From: Myxococcaceae bacterium
Lineage (GTDB): Bacteria; Myxococcota; Myxococcia; Myxococcales; Myxococcaceae
Direction: 5' to 3'
Assembly (NCBI GenBank): GCA_019694575.1
Contig: JAIBBR010000009.1
Coordinates: forward strand, 1-64,000
DNA length: 64,000 nt
The translations under genes were made by a program, and so were the position numbers. Below the pieces are notes generated by a model. That model saw only the letters and a program-made list of their open reading frames with translations, ran no database searches and was not told the DNA's origin. Shown one piece after another: positions 24,711-34,255 of the stretch (position 1 is the stretch's first letter; each line of letters opens with the position of its first letter).

Positions 24711-25475
24711 TCAGCGCGCGAGCAGCGACTTGAGGTGCTGCTTTTCCCACTTCAGCGCTGCTGCGTAATGAGGGTACGCCCGCTCACGCTCACGAAACGC
24801 TTGCGGGTGGTGTACATGGCCGCGCGCTCCCCGCGTACCGGGAAAACGCTGGTGCAGCATTTCATGAAAGACAATGTATTCGACGAAGAAGCGCGGCACT
24901 TCGGGCCTGTCCAACGCGGGGTGAATGCGAATCTCGCGGGTGGCGTGATCATAAACCCCCAGACGAATCGACTTGCGCCGGCGCTTGCTGGGCCGCTTGC
25001 CCCACGAAATCACCGCCGCCACTTGGCCGTCGAAGTACGCCGCATTCACGGTGTCGAAGAGCTCTTGCAAGTCGAAGCAGCGCCCACGCGACAGGCCTGG
25101 CCTTGCCACCCGGGCCCGCTGACGAATCACCGCCCGTTGCGACTGCACATAGCGGTCGATGACCTTGCCTGACGAAACGTTGTTGTGCCCCGCGTATTCG
25201 GCGAGCGCGGTGACCACGTTTTCGGGCGCGTCTAAAAACATGTGGTGCAGGCGCATCGAGAGCAGCCCCGCGCGCCGTCGAAAGCTGACCATCGTCGAGC
25301 GGTTGTCGGTAATCGACAGGCGTACCTGCGCCTTGAGCTGACCTGCGAGGGCGCGGGCCAGCACGTCAGCTTTGAGCAACCGCTCTTCACGGTTGGCCGG
25401 CACGGTAAACACCGGCGCGGGCGGCTCTGCGCGCAACGGCGCGGCGAACATTTCAAGCTGCTGCGGCGCGTTCAT
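24711..25475 (-). CDS. SprT-like zinc metalloprotease
   Basis: The 254-aa protein has a C-terminal SprT-type core: FDTVNAAYFDGQV, ISWGKRP, an IRIHPALDRPEVP strand, VEYIVFHEMLHQ (HExxH zinc site) and a later HH pair (RGHVHHPQAF). The N-terminal half is basic and could bind nucleic acid. SprT/Spartan proteins act on protein-DNA crosslinks, but bacterial members are poorly defined. The ATG at 25475 has no clear ribosome site; an open frame extends further to 25568 through the terminator of the zincin operon and is not used. Confidence 0.8.
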   Translation of the reverse strand: MNAPQQLEMFAAPLRAEPPAPVFTVPANREERLLKADVLARALAGQLKAQVRLSITDNRSTMVSFRRRAGLLSMRLHHMFLDAPENVVTALAEYAGHNNVSSGKVIDRYVQSQRAVIRQRARVARPGLSRGRCFDLQELFDTVNAAYFDGQVAAVISWGKRPSKRRRKSIRLGVYDHATREIRIHPALDRPEVPRFFVEYIVFHEMLHQRFPGTRGARGHVHHPQAFRERERAYPHYAAALKWEKQHLKSLLAR

Positions 25476-25510
25476 CGATAGGTAAAACCTTACCGCTGTT
25501 TGAAGCCTCT

Positions 25511-25555
25511 CAAAAAGAAGAAGCCCAGCTCCCTCCACCGAGAAAGAGCCGGGCC
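25511..25555 (-). terminator. Rho-independent terminator of the zincin operon
   Basis: On the minus strand GCCCGGCTC pairs with GAGCTGGGC (one G-U pair) around a 14-nt loop and is followed by a T-rich run (TTCTTCTTTTTG). It is about 30 nt past the stop of the last metalloprotease gene, before the SprT-like gene. Confidence 0.8.
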
Positions 25556-25583
25556 TCGAACTGCTCAAAACACCTCGAAGCGC

Positions 25584-28500
25584 TTAGATGGCGCGACCGA
25601 AGACGTCGTACAAACCGCGCGACATTTCGAGCGAGCGAACCGTGTCGCGCAGCTTGCCCGAAATGTCTGCCTTTTCATCTGCGGTGGTGTTGGTGTCGCA
25701 GAACTTCAACGTCAGGTTCTGCGCGCGCTCAATCAACAACACGGCCGGCGTCACCGGAGTGGTGCTGCCGTTCTTCTGCAGCGCCGCGTAAGTATAACCA
25801 CCCGAAATGCCGCTGAGTGACGCGTAGCAGGCGGCGTTCGCACCCACCGCATTCACGTCGGGGAAAGACAGCACCGAGTAGTTTTCAGTGGGGGTGAGCG
25901 CTTCACCCGAGCCCAACCGGTAAATCTGGCTGAAGCTCGCGTACTCCTGATTGAAGTTCTCGGTGAAGTACGCCATGCCGAACACCTGCGCGTAGAAGCG
26001 GGTGCCCCAGCTGGTGACGGGGTTGACCTTGTTCATCAACGCCATTTGGCCCGAGGTCTGCGACGACGGAGGCGGCGGGTAAACGAAGTTGTTGATGTAG
26101 TTCTCGGCGTGCACGAATGTCTGCGGCAACACCACCGCTTCGCCATTCGAATTCTTGCCCAGTAGCGGAGCGAAGTTGCCCTGCTCTTCCGCCCACAGTG
26201 AGCCGAAGAGCGGAGCGAGCTCACGGTTGAAGGTGATGTAGTACGGCAATGAGTAGCGCAGCGCGTCTGACCCACGATCGACACCGATGAAGTTCGTCTC
26301 ACTTGTGGTGAGCGCGTTCAACGCCAAGAGCTGGTCCCAGAAGTGGCCCGACTCGTTGGCGCGGGTGAAAAAGTCGAAACCCTTGGTGTCGAACTGGGTG
26401 TACATCGAACGGCCTGGCCCCCGCGGCACATAGGTGAAATCGGTGTAGCCCTTGGCGCGCATGGCGTTGAAGTACGCCGCTTCGACGGCTGGCTCCATTT
26501 TGCCGTAGCCACTCTTGTTGTCGGGCAACAGCTCCCAGTTACCGCCCGCTTTCTTGCCGTGGTAACCGACCGACGGCGTGGTGAGCAGCTGCATCAGCGA
26601 GTTGGTGCTGTCGACCACCGCCATCGTGTAATAGTTCTGCCAAACCGGGTCGCCGGCCGCGAAGAAGTCTTCGAGCTGCTCCGGCGTCAAAATGGTGCCG
26701 TAGGTGCGGTAGGCATCGTAGATGTAATAGCTGTTGAAGAGCCACTGCTGGTACACGTTGGGCAGGTTGGCCACGTAGCGGTTGAACTTGCCGCCCGCCA
26801 CCGTCGACGGGTTGTAGAACAACCGGTCACGGCGAAAGTTAGAGAACACGTACGTGTTTTCCAGACGCTCCAACCACTTGTGCGTCATTTCGTAGACGTC
26901 AGCGCCCTGGTCATTGCGGTTGCAAATGACGTTGGCGCCTACTTCGACGTCAGAGCAGAACATGTACGGCACTTCGACCGGCAGCTCACCACCCGCGGTT
27001 TTCTTGAGCACATTGCCCACGATGGTGCGAGAAATTTCAGTGGCGGCGATGTCGTAGTCTTTCGACGACAGGTAAAAGTCTTTAATTTCTGCTTCGAGCT
27101 TGGTGTACCAAACCTGCATGTCGCTCCACTTGCGGAACGAGCGGTTGTTCATACGCTCGATGCCTTGATCAAGCGCTTGCGCGAAGTCTAACCCTTCGTC
27201 AGCGAAGTGAAAGGGCAGCGTGGTGTAGTGAAAGCGGTCGCTGTACAGCGCCGACACCGGCGTGTAGTGCTGCACAATCGACACCGGAATTTCAGTGTGA
27301 GCGCCGCGCACCAACAACTTGCGGCCCATCACGTCGGTGTCCATCGAGACGTTGGTTCGGGTGTAGTCGTGGCGGGTCTGGTTGAAGACCTCGACGTAAC
27401 CCGGCTCGTAGCCGCCCGAGTAAGCGAACAGCACCGCGGCCTCGTCGTACTTACCGATGCCCTTGTTTTGCGAGTTCACCCGAGCGCCGTAGTCCATGAT
27501 GCTCGAATAGGCGTACTCATACATGCCGTTGTCGATTTGCTTTTGAGTGGGCTGCGCGGCGTCGACCAGGTTTTGCGAGGTCACCGGCAACACACGCTTG
27601 CCACCGACCATCACGCCGATGCTGTCTTTGCGCAGGTCCCAGTAGCCGGTTTTGTAGTTCATCGCGTCGGCCGAGGCGATGAAGTTGTGCATCAAACCCA
27701 CGGTGTGGCCAACTTCGTGCTCAGCCACCGAGCGCCACGCTTCACCGCGGAACTCGTCGTAAATCGCCTTTTTGGCCGCCGTCTTCGCTTGGGCGTCGCT
27801 CATGCCGCTTGCCTTGTTGGCATTGAACTTGGCTTGGTATGACGCGAGCTTGGTCTTCGCCGCGCCCATGTAGTCTTCGTCGAAGTAGTCGAGGTGGTAC
27901 ATGCAACCCACCGCCGGGCCCGTCATGCGCATGAAGTCATTGCGCGCCTTGGTGATGGGGTCTTCGCCGAACATCACCTGGCGGGCCAGTGAACGGTAAA
28001 GGCCCGGGTCAGCCTCGAGGCGGGCATGCAAACCGCGGTCGGGAATTTGCGTCAACACCGCTTGGCGCACTTCGTCAATGTTGAGCAACTCGCTCTCGAG
28101 AGCCGGGTTCGATTCAATCAACTTGCGCACCACCGCGCGGCGGTCTTCTTTGCGCAGCGGTAAGTGACCGTCTTGGTGAAACTTCTCGAGCTGCGCACGC
28201 AACGGGCCGGCAGTGCGAGCGAAGGTCGACAGTGGCTCGCGGTTGGGCACCGACACCAAGGGCTGTTGAGACACCGCCGGGCCGTCAGCACGGCGCGGGT
28301 CGGTGGGGCCCAAGTTGGCGAATACGTGGTCTTTCATGTCTTGGCCGAGAATCAGGTCTTCGAGTTTGATTTCGCCGTTGAGCACATCGACGATTTGTTG
28401 CGACGAAGCGCTCCAGGTGTCGAGACCGGGGCCGTAAATATTGGCCACCGCTTGCACGATTTCGCCGGTTTCGGGGTCGACCGACGACGGGCCGAGACCT

Positions 28501-29858
28501 AACAAGCCACCCGCCAGCTGCTGCACGTAGGGAATCATGTTGTACCGCAAATCGCCCATGCGGGCGTAGGTGCCGGGCTTGCCACACGCCGCGGGAGCGC
28601 CTTCGGGCACCGGCGACTGGCACACATAGAACATCTGCGGCGCTTGTTCAGGCTCGATGCCGTGGGGCACCGCCACCGCGCGGCGGAAAGCGTGGTCCCA
28701 CGAGGCTTCGAGGTTGTCTTTCTCGTTTACCCGGTTGCCCGCAGCGTCACGGCCGTTGGCGTAGGGCAGCAATTCTTTGGGGAAATTTTCGGTGAGGTAA
28801 TAAACCACCGGGCGAATTTCGCGCTTCTCGATGGGAATGGTGAGCGGTCGGTTCTGCGCGTCAACCTTGTCGGTGTAGTGCGCGCGCTTCCAAATGTTGT
28901 GGCGCATCGCGTACTGAATGCGGCCCGAGTCGGTAAAGCCGTAACCCTTGTCGTAAGTCAGCGTTTCCATCGCCATGCCGGCGCGGAAAAAGCCGAACTT
29001 GGTCATCAGCTTGTCGTCGTACGGCAACGGCTCGTAGTCCATCATGCGGTCTTCATCGACCTTCTTCACCGACGTGCGCAGCTTCACGTTTTGGCTTTCG
29101 CAGTCGACGCTGGGGCTGAAATAGCAATAAGGCACCGACCCATAACCTTCGATTTGCACCGAAGCAGGGTCCATAATCAGCTGGGTGGTGAAGTCGAAGT
29201 AGGTCAGCTCGTCATTGCTGTTGCGCTCGGTGACCATCGCTTCGTCGTTGGGGTTCTGGTCTTGCGCGGTGGTGTACTTGAAGTACGCGCCGTGGCCTTG
29301 GTCCCAGCAGCCGTTGCCACCGTAGCGGGTGTCGCAGCCACGCAAGTTGATGAGCTGGTTCGCCTTCCAGTCGACGCGAATGTATTCGCGGTCGTACCAG
29401 GGGCGGTCTTCGGTGTTCTCGAGCAACACGTTGGTCTGCTCACCGGTGGCGGCGTTGTACTCACGCTGCCGGTCGAAGTGCTTGGTAATCGGGTACGCGT
29501 ACACCGGCGAGCCTTTGTACGGCGTGCCGTCTAAGAACACCGGCTTGCCCACGCGCGACTTCTCTCTGTCGACGCGGGGGTCAATGCCGGGAATCTGCTC
29601 GTAAGCGCGGTAGCCCACGAGCATGTCTTCGTGAATTTCCCAGCGAATTTTTTCGAGATCGCCGCCGAAACCGACCACCGCCACGTTGCCGTTGGCGGGC
29701 ATGTCGACCACGGTGCCTTGAATGTACCAAACGCCATTCAAGAGGTCAGACTTCTTGAAGTAGTTGGGTTGGGTACGGTCGAGCATCGGGGGCGCGGTGC
29801 AGCCTGAGACCACGGCCACCATCGCCAGCGCAGCCCACAGTAAATTGAAGCGTTTCAT
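25584..29858 (-). CDS. giant zincin metalloprotease lipoprotein (second paralogue)
   Basis: A 1424-aa protein with a lipoprotein signal (MKRFNLLWAALAMVAVVSGC, Cys20). The zinc site HEVGHTVGLMH (His714, Glu715, His718, His724) and a Met-turn SSIMDY (Met788) about 65 residues later place it among metzincins, in the group with DUF5117/DUF4953-type large zinc-dependent proteases. The N-terminal 600 residues are specific to the pair. It is 40-50% similar by eye to the upstream gene along most of its length. Probable role: protein degradation or processing at the outer surface. The ATG at 29858 (SD GGAG) gives a good signal peptide; an ATG at 29897 directly after the upstream stop is an alternative. 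Confidence 0.88.
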   Translation of the reverse strand: MKRFNLLWAALAMVAVVSGCTAPPMLDRTQPNYFKKSDLLNGVWYIQGTVVDMPANGNVAVVGFGGDLEKIRWEIHEDMLVGYRAYEQIPGIDPRVDREKSRVGKPVFLDGTPYKGSPVYAYPITKHFDRQREYNAATGEQTNVLLENTEDRPWYDREYIRVDWKANQLINLRGCDTRYGGNGCWDQGHGAYFKYTTAQDQNPNDEAMVTERNSNDELTYFDFTTQLIMDPASVQIEGYGSVPYCYFSPSVDCESQNVKLRTSVKKVDEDRMMDYEPLPYDDKLMTKFGFFRAGMAMETLTYDKGYGFTDSGRIQYAMRHNIWKRAHYTDKVDAQNRPLTIPIEKREIRPVVYYLTENFPKELLPYANGRDAAGNRVNEKDNLEASWDHAFRRAVAVPHGIEPEQAPQMFYVCQSPVPEGAPAACGKPGTYARMGDLRYNMIPYVQQLAGGLLGLGPSSVDPETGEIVQAVANIYGPGLDTWSASSQQIVDVLNGEIKLEDLILGQDMKDHVFANLGPTDPRRADGPAVSQQPLVSVPNREPLSTFARTAGPLRAQLEKFHQDGHLPLRKEDRRAVVRKLIESNPALESELLNIDEVRQAVLTQIPDRGLHARLEADPGLYRSLARQVMFGEDPITKARNDFMRMTGPAVGCMYHLDYFDEDYMGAAKTKLASYQAKFNANKASGMSDAQAKTAAKKAIYDEFRGEAWRSVAEHEVGHTVGLMHNFIASADAMNYKTGYWDLRKDSIGVMVGGKRVLPVTSQNLVDAAQPTQKQIDNGMYEYAYSSIMDYGARVNSQNKGIGKYDEAAVLFAYSGGYEPGYVEVFNQTRHDYTRTNVSMDTDVMGRKLLVRGAHTEIPVSIVQHYTPVSALYSDRFHYTTLPFHFADEGLDFAQALDQGIERMNNRSFRKWSDMQVWYTKLEAEIKDFYLSSKDYDIAATEISRTIVGNVLKKTAGGELPVEVPYMFCSDVEVGANVICNRNDQGADVYEMTHKWLERLENTYVFSNFRRDRLFYNPSTVAGGKFNRYVANLPNVYQQWLFNSYYIYDAYRTYGTILTPEQLEDFFAAGDPVWQNYYTMAVVDSTNSLMQLLTTPSVGYHGKKAGGNWELLPDNKSGYGKMEPAVEAAYFNAMRAKGYTDFTYVPRGPGRSMYTQFDTKGFDFFTRANESGHFWDQLLALNALTTSETNFIGVDRGSDALRYSLPYYITFNRELAPLFGSLWAEEQGNFAPLLGKNSNGEAVVLPQTFVHAENYINNFVYPPPPSSQTSGQMALMNKVNPVTSWGTRFYAQVFGMAYFTENFNQEYASFSQIYRLGSGEALTPTENYSVLSFPDVNAVGANAACYASLSGISGGYTYAALQKNGSTTPVTPAVLLIERAQNLTLKFCDTNTTADEKADISGKLRDTVRSLEMSRGLYDVFGRAI

Positions 29859-29899
29859 CGTCTTGGCTCCAGAGGTTTCGTGAGTTGTCGTGGTCATGG

Positions 29900-32800
29900 T
29901 TAGAAAGGCTTCCCGTATTCTGAATAGAAGCCACGCGCGAGGTCGAGGTCGCGAATCTGGTCGCGGAACAACGCCTTGAACTGACGGCTGCGCTGCTCAA
30001 CCAGCATCGGGTTGGTGATTTCTGAACGGTCCATGCAGTCGTAATAGAAGGCGACCAGGGGAGGCATCGGGCACATGGTCGGGTTTTCCACCACCTGCAA
30101 ATACTCGCGGGCTTGGTTGACCAAGCGAATGGCCGGCGACGAATTGGTCGCTGCTCCGTCTTTCTCGTACGCCAGGTAGCGAGCACCGGTGTCTTTGTCT
30201 TGCACTTCCACCGTGTGGAAGCCGACGGTGGGAGTGGCCGCTTCGCCACCGCCCAAGCGGAACACTTGGTTGGCCTTGGCGTAGTCCAAGTCGTAATTGG
30301 TCGCGAACAACGCCATGCCCAAGTACAGCGCGTAAATGCGGCTGGTCCACGTCATTTGAATGTTGACGCGGGCAGGGTTCTGCTTCGATTCGATACAGCC
30401 CGGCGGTTTGGGCGGGGTGTCGTCGCAAGCCACTTCTTGCTTACGTGGGTAGCTGAATTGCTCGATGTACGTCGCGCCGTCGACCCAGCGGTTGAACGAC
30501 ACCTGCGGAATGTCAGTGGGCTGACCCAGTTCGTCCAGCTTGCGGTACATCAGCGGGCGAATGACCTGCTCGTTCGCCGCCCAGAGGGAGCCGAAGTTGG
30601 CCGTCATCTCAGGCTTGAAGATGGTGTAGTAGTTGATGTTGTAGCGGTTCGCGTCGGCGGAGCTGTCTACCCCGAGGAACTCGGTGGCTGGCATGACGGC
30701 CGCGAACATCGCTCCAATTTGGTCGTTGTAGTGACCCGCTTCGAGCATGCGGTACCAGAAGTTGAAACCGCTCTTGTAGTCGTAGCTCGAGTACATCGCG
30801 CGGCCTTCACCGCGGGGCAGAATCAAAAAGTCGGTCGCCGGAGGGTTGACGCTGCCCCTGTAGTATTGCTCCACCCGAGCAATGCCTTGATCATTGAGCA
30901 TGTCGAATTGAATGCCGCTCGACACCGACGACCACACCGGGCCATCAGCGGGGAAATTGCGCAGCGCCATCAGACCGAACGACGGCACGCTCATCACGTT
31001 GAGCTGGGTGTTGACGCCATCGAGCACCGCCATGGTCCAGTAGTCTTGAATCATCGGGTCGACGGTGTAGGTGGGCACGTTCTCTGCGGTGGTCGAAGCG
31101 CGGCCGAAGAACTCGTGCACCCAATGCTTGTAAATGTTGGTCACCGCGCCGAAGGTGTTGAAGGCACTGTTCATCGCGTAGTTCGCCGAGAACTTGTACC
31201 GGTCACGGCGAAAGTGCGTGCTGTAATAGTAGTTCCAGTAGTCTTCGAGCTCGGTACGCATCATCTCGTAGTAGTCGGGGCCACGGTCGAAGCGGTTGCA
31301 AGCCAGCACACCGCCCACGTGCTCGTCGCTGCAGAACATGTACGGCACTTCTAACGCGGCGTTGCCAACTTGAGCCGCGGTGGGCTTCACCCCTGAGGCC
31401 AGCAACGCGGCGATTCGTTCGTTGTCGCGTTTCACTTCTGACCACTTCATCAGCTTGCGCTTCTTCAGCTTGCTGATGCCGTCGGTGATGACGTCGTCGA
31501 CATTGGCGCCTTCTCCGAAGTGCAAGGGTACCGTCGAGTAGTGGTAGCGCTGGGTGTAGTCAGGCACGCCCGCGTGGCGGTGGTCGGCATTGACGAGCGG
31601 CAAATCGTACGCCGCGCCGGTGATGGTGACGTTGGCCCCGTCAGACCCGGGGAACACCTTGTCGCCAGCACGGGCCGATTCGAAGACTTCGACGTAGCCC
31701 GGTTCAGTACCACCCGAGTACGCGAAAATAATGGCCGCTTCGTCGTACTTGCCCACGCCCTGAAAGTCGCCGTTGATTTTGCCGGCGTAGTCCATGATTG
31801 ACGAGTACTCGAGGTCGTACATGCCGTTGGCGCGCTGGTTCAGCGTGCCGTCAGCCGCCGCCTTCAAGTCGTTGGGCGTACGGGGCAACTTCGACACCCC
31901 GTTCTGCTGCACGGTGAGGGTTGGTTTGCGCAAGTCCCAATAGCCATCGAAGTAGTTCACGGAGTCGAACGAACCTTCGAAGTTGTGGCGTAAACCCAAG
32001 GTGTGGCCGAGCTCATGCTCGCTGGTAGATTCCCAAACGTGCTGGCGCACGCGCATTGAAATTTCGTCGTCAGCCACGGCGCGCGCTTCGGCCGCGGTGC
32101 ACGACTCTTTATTGGCGCAGCTGGGGTGCGGCTTGTCTTTCAGCTCGGCCACGCGCACCTGACGGGCTTGTGACTCTTTGAACGCCAAACCAACCAAGGT
32201 TCGGTCATAAAACTCGGCCAGGTACATGTTGTTCTTCGAAGCAAAGTCGAGCCGTTGCTTCTCGAACGAGCGACCCGCCTGAATGTTGGTCAACACGTGA
32301 CGCGATGCTGCACGACGAAACTCGGCGTCTTTCGAAGCGCGGGCGCGCAACGGCTGGGGCAGCATCGCCACCAAGTCGTATTGCACTTCGGGGTTGTCGA
32401 GCACGGCTGACTCGAGCACCGGGTTCTTCGCCAAACGGTCGGCGGCTGAACGCATGGTGTCACCGCCGAACTTCGACAAACCGCCCTGCGACTTCATGCC
32501 CGCGATGAGCGCGCGGGTGTGCGCAGTGGGCCGCTCGAAGGCACCCTTCGACTCTTCGTTACGCGTGGGAATACCCTGCAACTCAGACTGCAACACCGTC
32601 TGCAAACGCTGTGACTCGGTCGCATATGAAGGGTTTCGGTTGATGTACGCACGCACCTTGTCGCCCGAAATGAACTGCTGCGAGGTGCTCTCGTCGAGAA
32701 TCAAATCAATCAAGTCGAGCACCTGGCGACCGTAAAGGTCGATGCCCCACAGGTACGTGTTGGCGGTACCCGAAATCAGCTCACCCGTCTCGGGGTCAGC

Positions 32801-34216
32801 CGACGACGGGCCATAACCCAAAAGCCCGTTCGCCACCGGCTCGGCCACCGTGTACATAAAGCTCTTGCGCAAATCGCCGAAGTGCGGCGCGTAACCCGGC
32901 TTGCCGCAGGCGGCTTGGCGCGCTTGGGCACCCGACGGGTTGTTCGCAAACTCGGGCAACGACGCATAGTTCGGCACCGGGTTGTCGCAAATGAAGAAGA
33001 CTTGCTGCGTCTCTTCAGGTGTTTTCTCTTGGGCTGCGGCCACCGCGCGGCGAAAACCCCTGTCCCAGTTGGTTTCCAAACGGCGCGCGGGAACCATGTA
33101 TTCGTCATAGTTCTTCTGGCCACCCATGCGCTCGGCCGGCGTCACGTAATACGCAATGGGCTTCACCGTGCGCTGCGCGAAAGGTATCGGCTTGTCGTAG
33201 TCGGGCTCGCCGTTGGCGTCTTTTTGAAAATAGCTTTCCCAAATGCGGTGACGGTTGGCCAAGCGAATGACCGCCGACTCGTTGTAACCAAACTTGCGGT
33301 CGTAGTTGAGACGCTCGGTGCGGAAATAACCGAACTTCGACATCAAGTCGTTGCCGTAAACAAGCGGCTCATAGTCGCGCGTCTTCACCGGGTCGACCTT
33401 GGCGAGCGAAATGCGCATTTTGATTTCGCTTGAGCTGCAGTCGTACTGCAGGTCGAGGTAGCACAGCGGGTAGTACCCGTAGTCTTCGAAGTAATACATG
33501 TCGGGGTTCGCCACGTAGCGGCCCGTGAAGTCCATGTAGACGAGCTTGTGGTTGTCGTCGTACTCGAAGGTGGGCCAGTCGTACGGGTCGCTGCCTTTTT
33601 CATTCGGTTGAATCCAGCTGGAGCTCGACGAGCCACCAATGGGGTTCTGTACCGTGCCCCAGTTCATGCCTGACATGGTGTTGAGCATGTTGGCCGACCA
33701 GTTGACGCGCATGTACTCGCGCTGGTTCCAAATGCGGTCCGACGTGTTCTCGGCAATGACGTTGCCCGGCTCACCCGTCGCAGGGTTGTAGTTACGCTGA
33801 ATGTCGAAGTGCGACTCGATGGGGAACGCCAGCACCGGCGCTCCGTAATAAACCTTGCCCCCCGAGCAGAGGCCCTGCGCGTCGCAGTACTTGGCGGTGG
33901 TGCCCGACGGCTTGCTGGTAGCGTCGATGTTCGACTCAGCGCCTACGATGTACGGGTACGCGCGGTAGCCCACCAAGTAGCCTTGCTGAATTTCAAAGAC
34001 GATTTTTTCGACGTTGCCGGTTTGGCCCGGGTACGTGAACCCGGTGGTCGCCGGAGTCCAGGTAACGGTGTTGCGGTAGTACCACTGGCCGTCGAGCAAC
34101 TCGGCCTTCTTGACGACACCCGGCTGCACGCGGTTGATGTCGCCGGTGCTTTGCGCGCACCCGGCCGCGAGCAGCGCGGTCAACGGGGCCAACAACCAGC
34201 CATGGTTCGGTTTCAT
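29900..34216 (-). CDS. giant zincin metalloprotease lipoprotein (first paralogue)
   Basis: The 1438-aa lipoprotein has MKPNHGWLLAPLTALLAAGC (Cys20), the zinc motif HELGHTLGLRHNF (His734, Glu735, His738) and a Met-turn SSIMDY. Segments shared with its paralogue include VVKKAELLDGQWYYRNT, YLVGYRAYPYI, GPSSADPETGE, VPYMFCSD and FRRDRYKFS. CGGAGGAA precedes the ATG at 34216. It follows the beta-barrel gene by 39 nt and the next protease starts within 42 nt, so the three form an operon. Prey protein digestion or envelope processing are both possible; no sequence feature decides. Confidence 0.88.
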   Translation of the reverse strand: MKPNHGWLLAPLTALLAAGCAQSTGDINRVQPGVVKKAELLDGQWYYRNTVTWTPATTGFTYPGQTGNVEKIVFEIQQGYLVGYRAYPYIVGAESNIDATSKPSGTTAKYCDAQGLCSGGKVYYGAPVLAFPIESHFDIQRNYNPATGEPGNVIAENTSDRIWNQREYMRVNWSANMLNTMSGMNWGTVQNPIGGSSSSSWIQPNEKGSDPYDWPTFEYDDNHKLVYMDFTGRYVANPDMYYFEDYGYYPLCYLDLQYDCSSSEIKMRISLAKVDPVKTRDYEPLVYGNDLMSKFGYFRTERLNYDRKFGYNESAVIRLANRHRIWESYFQKDANGEPDYDKPIPFAQRTVKPIAYYVTPAERMGGQKNYDEYMVPARRLETNWDRGFRRAVAAAQEKTPEETQQVFFICDNPVPNYASLPEFANNPSGAQARQAACGKPGYAPHFGDLRKSFMYTVAEPVANGLLGYGPSSADPETGELISGTANTYLWGIDLYGRQVLDLIDLILDESTSQQFISGDKVRAYINRNPSYATESQRLQTVLQSELQGIPTRNEESKGAFERPTAHTRALIAGMKSQGGLSKFGGDTMRSAADRLAKNPVLESAVLDNPEVQYDLVAMLPQPLRARASKDAEFRRAASRHVLTNIQAGRSFEKQRLDFASKNNMYLAEFYDRTLVGLAFKESQARQVRVAELKDKPHPSCANKESCTAAEARAVADDEISMRVRQHVWESTSEHELGHTLGLRHNFEGSFDSVNYFDGYWDLRKPTLTVQQNGVSKLPRTPNDLKAAADGTLNQRANGMYDLEYSSIMDYAGKINGDFQGVGKYDEAAIIFAYSGGTEPGYVEVFESARAGDKVFPGSDGANVTITGAAYDLPLVNADHRHAGVPDYTQRYHYSTVPLHFGEGANVDDVITDGISKLKKRKLMKWSEVKRDNERIAALLASGVKPTAAQVGNAALEVPYMFCSDEHVGGVLACNRFDRGPDYYEMMRTELEDYWNYYYSTHFRRDRYKFSANYAMNSAFNTFGAVTNIYKHWVHEFFGRASTTAENVPTYTVDPMIQDYWTMAVLDGVNTQLNVMSVPSFGLMALRNFPADGPVWSSVSSGIQFDMLNDQGIARVEQYYRGSVNPPATDFLILPRGEGRAMYSSYDYKSGFNFWYRMLEAGHYNDQIGAMFAAVMPATEFLGVDSSADANRYNINYYTIFKPEMTANFGSLWAANEQVIRPLMYRKLDELGQPTDIPQVSFNRWVDGATYIEQFSYPRKQEVACDDTPPKPPGCIESKQNPARVNIQMTWTSRIYALYLGMALFATNYDLDYAKANQVFRLGGGEAATPTVGFHTVEVQDKDTGARYLAYEKDGAATNSSPAIRLVNQAREYLQVVENPTMCPMPPLVAFYYDCMDRSEITNPMLVEQRSRQFKALFRDQIRDLDLARGFYSEYGKPF

Positions 34217-34255
34217 GCTTCCTCCGTTACGAAACGTCGACGTGTTCATGTGTTC